This document shows, one piece after another, positions 1-5,805 of a DNA stretch of 7,003 bases. The stretch spans positions 1 to 7,003 of the forward strand of contig JAESUL010000330.1 in assembly GCA_016763115.1 (NCBI GenBank). The letters are read 5' to 3'. The notes under the pieces were generated by a model that saw only the letters and a program-made list of their open reading frames with translations, searched no databases and was not told the origin of the DNA. A program made the position numbers and the translations under genes. Source of the stretch: Phycisphaerales bacterium (lineage in GTDB: Bacteria; Planctomycetota; Phycisphaerae; Phycisphaerales; UBA1924). Each line of letters opens with the position of its first letter. Position 1 is the first letter of the stretch.

Positions 1-704
1 GTATCCTCGCTTCGATCATCACGCCGATGCTCGTCTGGGCATTTTTCGCCGGCGGGTTCGCCAATGCGGTCGGTGCGGTCTCCGAGGGTTCCGACGCTCG
101 GCTCGACGCCTACATCATCCCTGGGATGGCCTCGATGACCGTCCTCTTCTCTTCGATCTTCTCCTCCATCTCGCTCATCCAGGACCGCCAGGACGGGTTC
201 CTTCGCGCTTCGCTGGTCTCGCCTGCGCCGCGTTGGTCGATCGCCGTCGGAAAAATCGGCGCGGGCTCAATCGTTGCACTCCTCCAAGCACTCATCGTCC
301 TGCTCGCGCTGCCCTTCGTCGGCGTCCAACTGACGGTGCTCGGCGTGCTCGGCTCGATCGCGGCCCTCGCGTGCATCAGTGTCCTGCTGATCGGGATCGG
401 GCTCGGGCTCGCGTGGATTGTGGATTCCACCCAAGGATTTCATGGCGTTATGAACGCGATCCTCATGCCCCTCTGGCTCACCAGCGGCGCGGTCTTTCCC
501 GTCGACAACGCAGCCGGCTGGCTCAGGGTCATCGCCCTGCTCAACCCGCTCACCTGGTCGCATACCACGATGCGTTTCTCGCTCGGGATTGATGTCCCAA
601 CGGGCAACCAGGCCCTCATCGCGTGGACAATCTCCATCGGTGCGGCCCTCGCCGGTGCCCTCGTTGGCATCGCCGTGATCGCACGCGGATCGCGAACGCC
701 ATGA
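1..704 (+). CDS. ABC-2 type transporter permease, C-terminal part (5' end outside window)
   Basis: Membrane subunit of an ABC transporter that would work with a separate ATPase, probably encoded just upstream. The frame is open to the left edge (8 codons before the first ATG at 27 read I-L-A-S-I-I-T-P), so that ATG is internal and only a short N-terminus should be missing. About 233 residues are visible with six hydrophobic segments at roughly 1-23, 38-60, 83-108, 112-139, 148-167 and 204-227. Between the second and third lies the charged stretch QDRQDGFLRASLVSPAPRW, matching the R-x-G-x-L-x-x-L-x-x-SP linker of ABC-2/DrrB/NodJ-like permeases. Near the C-terminus, SGAVFPVDNAAGWL followed by NPLTW is the other typical block of this family. 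Substrate cannot be told from sequence. Its neighbour, a SCO-type copper chaperone 13 bases downstream, suggests a link to cytochrome oxidase assembly, but this is inference only. Confidence 0.9.
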   Translation, partial: ILASIITPMLVWAFFAGGFANAVGAVSEGSDARLDAYIIPGMASMTVLFSSIFSSISLIQDRQDGFLRASLVSPAPRWSIAVGKIGAGSIVALLQALIVLLALPFVGVQLTVLGVLGSIAALACISVLLIGIGLGLAWIVDSTQGFHGVMNAILMPLWLTSGAVFPVDNAAGWLRVIALLNPLTWSHTTMRFSLGIDVPTGNQALIAWTISIGAALAGALVGIAVIARGSRTP

Positions 705-717
705 CTACCATCCAAGC

Positions 718-1368
718 ATGAATACCCGTGTACTAATCAAATCTATCGCCCTGCTCGCACTGACATGCCTCGGCATCGCGTTCTTCATGATCTATCAACT
801 CCGAAACCCAAAGCAGCAACAACCGCAAAGCGATACGCCCTACCTGGAGTCCTACGACAATCCGTACTCGGACTTCAAGATCCCGCCGTTCCAACTCCTT
901 GATCGCAACGCCGAGCCCATTGACCAGACTGTGCTCGACAACCAGTTCACCGTCGTTGATTTTTTCTACACGAGCTGCCCGCTGTATTGCCCGGTCATGA
1001 GCGCAGAGATGAGCCGGGTCCAAGAAGCAACCAAAGGCACCGATCTTCAACTCCTCTCGATCAGCATCGATGGCGACATCGATACCCCCCAAGTAATCAA
1101 CAACTACGCAAGCGCTTTCAAGGCCGACCCAAACCGCTGGCGGTTCGCAACCGGGACACCCGAGAGCGTCGAAAAAATCGCTTACGAGGGGCTCAAGTTT
1201 CATATCCGGAATCGCGACCAAACCGCAGCCGCTGGGCAGACGCAGATTGAGCACCCGACTAAACTCATCTTGCTGGGTCCCGACCGCTCGGTCATCGGGC
1301 TCTACACCTACAACAACCGCGAAGAGATCGACGAACTCATCGAAACGGCACTCAAGCTCGTCAAGTGA
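718..1368 (+). CDS. SCO1/SenC/PrrC family copper chaperone for cytochrome c oxidase
   Basis: A membrane-anchored thioredoxin-fold protein of 216 residues that in its family binds copper and helps build or reduce the CuA site of cytochrome c oxidase on the outer face of the membrane. The N-terminus has one hydrophobic anchor (about 7-26) after two basic residues, followed by a Q/P-rich linker. The diagnostic CxxxCP motif is present (DFFYTSCPLYCP, Cys87 and Cys91), as is the third copper ligand His179 in the block IEHPTKLILLGPDRSVIGLY. The SIDGDIDTP segment at 116-124 corresponds to the usual S-x-D-x-x-x-DTP block. All three ligands are intact, so it should be functional. There is no Shine-Dalgarno sequence before the ATG at 718; the gene lies 13 bases after the permease stop and is probably cotranscribed. 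Its stop directly abuts that of the convergent aminopeptidase gene. A purely redox (PrrC-like) role is an alternative. Confidence 0.93.
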   Translation: MNTRVLIKSIALLALTCLGIAFFMIYQLRNPKQQQPQSDTPYLESYDNPYSDFKIPPFQLLDRNAEPIDQTVLDNQFTVVDFFYTSCPLYCPVMSAEMSRVQEATKGTDLQLLSISIDGDIDTPQVINNYASAFKADPNRWRFATGTPESVEKIAYEGLKFHIRNRDQTAAAGQTQIEHPTKLILLGPDRSVIGLYTYNNREEIDELIETALKLVK

Positions 1369-2586
1369 TTAGCCTTTGAGGGCAGCCTCGATCTCATTGA
1401 TCGTCTTTGGGATCGCAGCCGACAGGTTCCGTGATCCGGTCTCGGTGACGAGGATGTCGTCTTCGATGCGGATGCCGATGGATTTCTCCGCGATGTAGAT
1501 CCCCGGCTCGATGGTAATCACCATCCCGGGCTTGAGTTTCATCGTCGCAGAACCAGAATCGTGTGTCTCCAGCCCCATGTGATGCCCGATCGAGTGCAGG
1601 AAGTAATCACCATACCCGGCATCGGTAATCACCTTGCGGGCCACGGCATCAATCTTGGCGAGTGTCACTCCGGGCTTGATCGCCTTGATCGCGTCCATCT
1701 GTGATTTGAGCACAATGTTGTACAATTTTTTCTGCTCGGCGGTGAACTTCCCATTGACCGGGAAGGTCCGTGTGATGTCCGATGCGTATCGGTTTATTTC
1801 GGCGCCGCAATCAAGGACAAGCAGGTCGCCGTCCTCGGCTGTCTGATTGTTCTCTTTGTAATGCAGCACCGTCGCGCGGTGCCCCGAGCCCACGATCGGA
1901 TCAAACGCATTACGCATCGATCCCGAATCCTGGAACCCGCCAATCAGAATATTGTGCAGCTCACGCTCGTTGATGCCGGGCTTGACGGCCTTGAACACGC
2001 GATCGATCCCGGTCGCGGTTGCCTTGATCGCGCTGCGGATCTGCTTGATTTCCGCGGGGCTTTTGATCATCCGCATCGAGGTGAGCAGATCAGACTGGTC
2101 CTCGATCACGCACCCGGGAATCCTCGCCGCGACCTTCTGGAACACCGCGTAATCCGCGGAGACCGGCTGGGTGTAGGACGAAAGTGAATGCAAACAACAC
2201 AGCCGCCGCGTCCGCTTGGCGGCTTCGGTCATCATCCGGGGCAGGTGCAGTGTTCGCAGCACCGTATCGAACCCTGTTTCTTTTCGGAGTTTTTCGGAGA
2301 TCAGATCGCGGTACCCATCCCAGACATCCAGTTCAGGGTTCACCGGGCGAAGGATCAAAGCAATCTGCTTCTTTGGATCGGGGTTAGATGGATCAAAGAA
2401 CACCATCGCCCCCGGCTCGTTCATGATCCCCGTCAGGTAGGCGAAGTCCATATCCGGGAACCACTCACCACGCAGCGGCGGCGCACCATCACCGGCCATC
2501 ACCAATCCGACCGAGCCCTTCAAGGCCCGCAGCACATACTTGCGCCGCTTGGCGTACTCACTCAGCGAGATTCCGTTCTCAACCAT
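1369..2586 (-). CDS. pepP: Xaa-Pro aminopeptidase (M24B metallopeptidase, PepP type)
   Basis: Cytosolic metallo-exopeptidase that removes an N-terminal residue from peptides with proline second. With the start at 2586 it has 405 residues: an N-terminal aminopeptidase-P domain (about 1-165, including GEWFPDMDFAYLTG) and a C-terminal pita-bread catalytic domain. All five dimetal ligands are present: Asp259 and Asp270 in LDCGAEINRYASDITRTFP (the same 11-residue spacing as in E. coli PepP), His335 in HSIGHHMGLETH, Glu360 in TIEPGIY and Glu375 in RIEDD. The catalytic-site histidines His242 (VLHY), His331 and His342 are also kept. The ATG at 2586 is preferred over the in-frame ATG at 2610 because GGAG lies 6 bases before it and it overlaps the upstream gene by only 8 bases, the same overlap as at the previous operon junction. 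It is the last gene of the tilS operon. Peptide specificity is inferred from family; prolidase activity is possible. Confidence 0.93.
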   Translation of the reverse strand: MVENGISLSEYAKRRKYVLRALKGSVGLVMAGDGAPPLRGEWFPDMDFAYLTGIMNEPGAMVFFDPSNPDPKKQIALILRPVNPELDVWDGYRDLISEKLRKETGFDTVLRTLHLPRMMTEAAKRTRRLCCLHSLSSYTQPVSADYAVFQKVAARIPGCVIEDQSDLLTSMRMIKSPAEIKQIRSAIKATATGIDRVFKAVKPGINERELHNILIGGFQDSGSMRNAFDPIVGSGHRATVLHYKENNQTAEDGDLLVLDCGAEINRYASDITRTFPVNGKFTAEQKKLYNIVLKSQMDAIKAIKPGVTLAKIDAVARKVITDAGYGDYFLHSIGHHMGLETHDSGSATMKLKPGMVITIEPGIYIAEKSIGIRIEDDILVTETGSRNLSAAIPKTINEIEAALKG

Positions 2587-2971
2587 TCTCGGCTCCGATC
2601 GCAAGGGCATTGTTCAATGCGATTTCCGCTTCGGGTGATCTCATGTTCTGCTTGCCGAACCCGGGCTGGGCACCGGCCTCGATCGAGGCCTGCAGATGAT
2701 CGGCAAAGTTAGAAATCAGCATCGCGGGCGGCGCGTCGTCGCCCAGCCCACGGATGAACTCGATCCCTGATTCGACCTCAAACTCACCATCAAGCACCCG
2801 GTTGACCAGCAACAACGAAAGCCCGGGCATCATCTCGTGGAGTTTGGTTTGGTCATTGACACGGTGCACCTCGGCACCACGAATAAATCCACGCACCGCA
2901 CTCTGGAGCGCGAAGGCATCGGGCCCACAATGCCCCACCAACGCGATCGCCTTATTCTGTATATCACCCAC
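2579..2971 (-). CDS. stand-alone degenerate receiver-like protein, GTG start
   Basis: A 130-residue protein that I read as a single CheY-like receiver fold that cannot be phosphorylated in the usual way. The pattern of strands fits: beta-1 KAIALVG (7-13), beta-3 LSLLLVN (51-57), beta-4 PAMLIS (82-87) and beta-5 GFGK (104-107), with GLDDxP-like loops and an amphipathic last helix. The phospho-acceptor Asp is replaced by Asn57 and the acidic pair after beta-1 by Gly13-His14, while the Ser/Thr (Ser87) and Lys (Lys107) positions are kept. No output domain is present. The GTG at 2971-2969 is chosen because GGAGG lies 5 bases upstream; the same frame is open much further upstream, but that part runs antisense-like through tilS in another frame and lacks this signal. 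It overlaps tilS by 8 bases and pepP by 8 bases. Role unknown; a protein-protein interaction module is the simplest guess. The receiver assignment rests on residue pattern only. Confidence 0.72.
   Translation of the reverse strand: MGDIQNKAIALVGHCGPDAFALQSAVRGFIRGAEVHRVNDQTKLHEMMPGLSLLLVNRVLDGEFEVESGIEFIRGLGDDAPPAMLISNFADHLQASIEAGAQPGFGKQNMRSPEAEIALNNALAIGAENG
2593..2596 (-). promoter_or_regulatory. Shine-Dalgarno sequence for pepP
   Basis: GGAG on the minus strand, 6 bases before the ATG at 2586-2584. It lies inside the end of the receiver-like gene and decides the start of pepP in favour of 2586 over 2610. Confidence 0.7.
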
Positions 2972-3992
2972 GCGAACCTCCGGTTTCTCTTGAAATAGAC
3001 ACATAGATAGTATGCGCACGGACCCGCACAACCAACGGCCCAACCCGATGGTCCGTTGGGTCCGTCGAATCGGTCCTGATCGAACGCAGGACATCGAGCA
3101 CCGACCGCCTCGGCATCGAGTCGAGCCCAGCCCCTTGGTTTGCGATGAGGACATGCTTTCTGAGCACGCCTGCAAAGACTGGGGCTTCGATCGTTCTCGC
3201 GTGTGAGCGGGCACATGAGATCCCCTCGCAATCCTGATCCCAGAGCCGATATTCCTCGTCAATCAAACCCGAGATCACCGCCGCAGCATCTCGGCAGTTG
3301 CCCGATGAATCAATCAGCCGATCCACGGCGTCTTCACGGATGGATTCGAGCATCGGGATCAACGAATGGCGGATGCGGTTGCGTGTCAGTGATTGGTCGT
3401 CGTTGGTTGGATCATGGCGGTACGAAACATTTGCCTGAGTGCAGAGTTTCTCGATCTCTGCACGGCGCACCGAGAGCATCGGGCGGATCACCATGGAGTT
3501 GGCGAGTGTGCGTTGTTCACGGATGCCCCCCAACCCATGCACACCGGCCCCACGCAGCAAATGCATCAGCACCGTTTCTGCCTGGTCATCGCCCTGGTGA
3601 CCGATCGCAATATACCCGCACCCCGTTTCGTTGGCAATGGCATCGAGTGCTTTGTAGCGAGCATCGCGTGCGTTGCCCTCGAGGTTTCCATCCATACCCG
3701 CAACCCGGACGGATCGATGCACAAACCGACACCCGAGTTGTTCGGCGAGATTGCGAACATGGGCGAGGTCCTTGTGCGTTTCTTCCTCTGATCGAATATC
3801 GTGGGTGATGTGCGCGATCACCGGTTTGGGCTTGACCAGTGACAACACGACCGCCAGCCCAACAGAATCAACCCCGCCCGAGCACGCCACAACGGTTCGG
3901 CGGGCAGTGTCAGGCACGCCCGCCCCCCCGCTCAACAGACGCCAGCGGCGCAGGATACGCGCAGCAACCGGGTGCTTGCGCCCGATTGTCAT
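2964..3992 (-). CDS. tilS: tRNA(Ile)-lysidine synthetase
   Basis: ATP-dependent enzyme that adds lysine to C34 of the CAU-anticodon tRNA-Ile, changing its decoding from AUG to AUA; essential in nearly all bacteria. With the start at 3992 it has 342 residues. The N-type ATP pyrophosphatase P-loop is SGGVDS (38-43); the TilS-specific block GHQGDDQAETVLMHLLRGAG follows at about 131-150, then GLGG (153-156); and the third block, D-P-T-N-D-D then RNRIR (194-208), is the family's tRNA/lysine-site signature. The C-terminal region is shorter than in E. coli TilS (432 residues), so a complete C-terminal substrate-binding domain is not obvious. The start is uncertain: ATGs at 3992, 4034 and 4118 are in frame and none has a Shine-Dalgarno sequence; 3992 is chosen because conserved sequence begins shortly after and it leaves room for a promoter. 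First gene of the minus-strand operon. Confidence 0.93.
   Translation of the reverse strand: MTIGRKHPVAARILRRWRLLSGGAGVPDTARRTVVACSGGVDSVGLAVVLSLVKPKPVIAHITHDIRSEEETHKDLAHVRNLAEQLGCRFVHRSVRVAGMDGNLEGNARDARYKALDAIANETGCGYIAIGHQGDDQAETVLMHLLRGAGVHGLGGIREQRTLANSMVIRPMLSVRRAEIEKLCTQANVSYRHDPTNDDQSLTRNRIRHSLIPMLESIREDAVDRLIDSSGNCRDAAAVISGLIDEEYRLWDQDCEGISCARSHARTIEAPVFAGVLRKHVLIANQGAGLDSMPRRSVLDVLRSIRTDSTDPTDHRVGPLVVRVRAHTIYVSISRETGGSRG
2977..2981 (-). promoter_or_regulatory. Shine-Dalgarno sequence for the receiver-like gene
   Basis: A full GGAGG on the minus strand, 5 bases before the GTG at 2971-2969. It lies within the last codons of tilS. It is the strongest ribosome-binding site in the window and fixes a start codon that an ATG-first gene caller would miss (the nearest in-frame ATG is at 3004, with no such signal). 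Confidence 0.8.
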
Positions 3993-4046
3993 CAATGAGC
4001 CCGATTCATGGTTGGGTTGGTGCGACAGATCCATCGGGGGATGATA

Positions 4047-4064
4047 TTGTGGTACACTCCACAA
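4047..4064. promoter_or_regulatory. inverted repeat TTGTGG-N6-CCACAA in the divergent intergenic region (possible operator)
   Basis: A perfect 6-bp dyad with a 6-base spacer (TACACT) in the only real intergenic gap of the window, between the divergent starts of tilS and the HTH membrane protein. The position fits a binding site for a dimeric regulator or a small hairpin in the leader of the + strand transcript. Chance occurrence cannot be excluded. Confidence 0.35.
4050..4058 (+). promoter_or_regulatory. candidate extended -10 element for the 4094 operon
   Basis: TGG followed by TACACT matches the TGn extended -10 plus four of six bases of the sigma-70 -10 consensus. It would start transcription near 4065, giving a leader of about 30 bases. 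No convincing -35 box was found at the right distance. No promoter could be picked for tilS on the other strand. Confidence 0.25.
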
Positions 4065-4081
4065 GTCCCTGTCCTTTCCAG

Positions 4082-4086
4082 AGGAG
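4082..4086 (+). promoter_or_regulatory. Shine-Dalgarno sequence for the HTH membrane protein
   Basis: AGGAG, 7 bases before the GTG at 4094. It selects this start over the upstream ATGs in the same open frame, which would run back across tilS. Confidence 0.75.
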
Positions 4087-4093
4087 ATCCACG

Positions 4094-4819
4094 GTGCAAG
4101 TCGGCCCAGAAGATCCAACGAACGAAACCCAATCGACCCCTGTGCCCGCGCCCCAGGATGAATCGGCCCAAGCCATCACCACCGAACCGGGCGGCTCGAT
4201 CCTCGAGCAGGCCAAGGACAACCCCATGATCCCGAGTCTGCTGCTCGTAGGAGGCGTGCTGCTGGCGATCATGGTCATGTTCCGGGCGGTCCGCAAGGGA
4301 TACCGAACCCGCAAAGTCCGCGATCGCAATACCCCCTCGCCCGCTGCTCGGATAGATGAAATCCACCAACGGGCCCAATCTTCGATGGACCCAACTTCCA
4401 GGTCAATGGTGGACGCCGAGCAACTCGCCCGGCGACTCGGTGCCCAACTCGATAACAAGGCCGCCCGGATCGAACTGCTCCTCGAAGAGGCCGACCGCAA
4501 ACTCGACCTGCTCAACCGCCAGATCGCGGGCATCGATCGCACCGGCTCATTGCCAATGACCAGCCCAACCGGGCAAGCCGAGCAGCCCCACCAACGCGCC
4601 ATTGATCCGAGTTTGCTCGATCGTGCTCGCATCGATCAAGACCTCGCCGAGCGTTCGCCCGTTGCCACCGCATCAACGCCCGGCTCGGCCCAAGACCAGA
4701 TCAACGAACGGATCTTGCACCTCGCAGACGACGGGCTCGGCTCGGTCGAGATCGCGCGATCACTCAACCAGCCTATTGGGCAGGTTGAACTGATCCTCAA
4801 CCTCCGCAAAACTTCCTGA
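4094..4819 (+). CDS. membrane-anchored coiled-coil protein with C-terminal helix-turn-helix-like domain (SwrB/DUF6115-like layout)
   Basis: A 241-residue protein of unknown function with a clear modular layout: an acidic, T/P/Q-rich N-terminus (1-44), one transmembrane helix (about 46-63, IPSLLLVGGVLLAIMVMF) followed by a strongly basic stretch (64-78), a predicted coiled coil (about 105-147, with ARRL, IELLLEE and LDLLNRQI), a proline-rich linker, and a C-terminal domain (about 203-238) reading INERILHLADDGLGSVEIAR then QVELILNL. That last part is the pattern of small HTH-like domains at the end of SwrB/DUF6115 and DUF2802 proteins. Positive residues after the helix suggest the coiled coil and HTH are cytoplasmic. 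GTG start at 4094 with AGGAG 7 bases upstream; earlier ATGs in frame overlap tilS. First gene of a probable two-gene operon. DNA binding is not implied: in related layouts the domain may bind protein. Confidence 0.82.
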   Translation: MQVGPEDPTNETQSTPVPAPQDESAQAITTEPGGSILEQAKDNPMIPSLLLVGGVLLAIMVMFRAVRKGYRTRKVRDRNTPSPAARIDEIHQRAQSSMDPTSRSMVDAEQLARRLGAQLDNKAARIELLLEEADRKLDLLNRQIAGIDRTGSLPMTSPTGQAEQPHQRAIDPSLLDRARIDQDLAERSPVATASTPGSAQDQINERILHLADDGLGSVEIARSLNQPIGQVELILNLRKTS

Positions 4820-4827
4820 GCCCACTC

Positions 4828-5790
4828 TTGCACAATAACCCAGAACATCCAAACGACCTCACCCCGCTCAGAGAAATCACCAAGGTCTCTTTTACCAACA
4901 TCTTTGGGTGGGCCCACGCAATCCTTGGCTTCAAGTGGGGCTTGCTCGTCTTGGCCGCACTCCTTCTCACCATCTACAACTTCACCGCGGGGGCCATCAC
5001 CTCACTCATCGATATTTTCATGTTTGGTCCGGTGTGGATCTCCCCGTTTAATACGCTCCACACAATATTGGTCGTCACCCCGCTCAGCGTGGGCCCGATC
5101 TACATAGCTGCCAAGATTTTCCGAGGCGAGCGTGCCGATTTCGGAGACTTGTTTGTCGGATTTAGAAGATGGGGATCCGTTGTGCTCATCGGGCTCATCA
5201 TCCAAGTCGCCCTTTTGGTCGCGATGATTCCATTTGGCATCGCGGGGGGCATCTTGTTTGTATCCGGCGGGGGCAACATCATCATCGGGCTACTCGTGCT
5301 TCTCCTGTTTCTGGTGATGCTCCTCGGCATCATGTATGTCGGAGTACGCATCTACTTCGCCACCCTCTTGTGCGCAGACCCGCTCGGACCACAACTCAGC
5401 GTCACCGAATCAATATCTGAGAGTTGGCGAATCACCCGCACCAGCGCCCTCACACTCTTCGGAACCGCGATTGTCATCGGAGCCATCGCTGGCATCTGCC
5501 TGATGTTCCTCATCTTGCCCGGGATTCTCTACGGGCTCCCGCTGGTGTACGCCGCGGCAGGTGCCGTCTATGTCGTCCTCACCCACAAGCACGCCATCAT
5601 CCCGCTCTCTGGATATGACGAATGCCCGTATTGCGAGTACGACCTCAGGGGGACCGAAGAAACAATCTGCCCCGAGTGTGGATCAACCGTCATCCGAAAC
5701 ATGCCCGAGCCACAAGCCGAGCCAAACGATGACCACTCACGCCACGACCAAGCCCCGCCACCGGATGAACCGCCGATCGAACTCCAATAA
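4828..5790 (+). CDS. polytopic membrane protein with C-terminal YDLRG-type zinc ribbon
   Basis: A 320-residue integral membrane protein of unknown function. Hydrophobic segments lie at about 37-58, 72-97, 116-146, 150-183 and 207-252, the long ones possibly re-entrant or double. The stretch GPIYIAAKIFRGERADFGDLF (split by the membrane edge near 95) resembles DUF975/YciC-like membrane proteins, where a P..aG..l...RGe..sfgdlf pattern is typical; this is a weak match by eye. At 266-284 a zinc ribbon reads CPYC, EYDLRG, then CPEC (Cys266, 269, 281, 284), followed by a proline- and acid-rich tail. The YDLRG ribbon is a feature I associate with planctomycete proteins. The start is a TTG at 4828, 8 bases after the previous stop, with no Shine-Dalgarno; no ATG precedes the first membrane segment, so TTG is the best choice but not certain. 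Probably cotranscribed with the HTH membrane protein. Confidence 0.82.
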   Translation: MHNNPEHPNDLTPLREITKVSFTNIFGWAHAILGFKWGLLVLAALLLTIYNFTAGAITSLIDIFMFGPVWISPFNTLHTILVVTPLSVGPIYIAAKIFRGERADFGDLFVGFRRWGSVVLIGLIIQVALLVAMIPFGIAGGILFVSGGGNIIIGLLVLLLFLVMLLGIMYVGVRIYFATLLCADPLGPQLSVTESISESWRITRTSALTLFGTAIVIGAIAGICLMFLILPGILYGLPLVYAAAGAVYVVLTHKHAIIPLSGYDECPYCEYDLRGTEETICPECGSTVIRNMPEPQAEPNDDHSRHDQAPPPDEPPIELQ

Positions 5791-5805
5791 CTGGTTTAAA
5801 CAGTG

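Noticed and set aside
733..1254. Minus-strand open frame of 173 codons opposite the SCO gene
   Set aside because: Fully antisense to a gene with intact copper ligands; acidic, Leu/Val-rich product typical of a shadow frame.
2188..2712. Plus-strand open frame of 174 codons opposite pepP
   Set aside because: Arg/His/Gln-rich translation without domains, and it crosses the junction of two genes on the other strand.
2972..3262. N-terminal extension of the receiver-like gene up to an ATG at 3262
   Set aside because: This part reads as basic, serine- and cysteine-rich sequence that lies within tilS in another frame, and the GTG at 2971 has a strong GGAGG.
3203..3808. Plus-strand open frame of 201 codons opposite tilS
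   Set aside because: Product is rich in His, Arg, Pro and Ser with no motif; it is the shadow of a well-supported gene.
3839..4093. N-terminal extension of the HTH membrane protein
   Set aside because: The added residues are low-complexity Pro/Gln/Arg sequence antisense to tilS and the intergenic gap; the GTG at 4094 has AGGAG at good distance.
4006..4632. Minus-strand open frame of 208 codons opposite the HTH membrane protein
   Set aside because: Ser/Arg-rich, no motif and no ribosome-binding site; opposite a gene with coherent domain layout.
4828..4830. CTG at 4816 as an alternative start for the zinc-ribbon protein
   Set aside because: CTG starts are rare, there is no ribosome-binding site, and it would overlap the stop of the preceding gene; TTG at 4828 is more plausible.
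5791..5805. Palindromic GTTTAAAC in the gap between the zinc-ribbon gene and astD as a terminator
   Set aside because: The symmetrical core is only 8 bases with no loop and no GC stem, so it cannot form a stable terminator hairpin.
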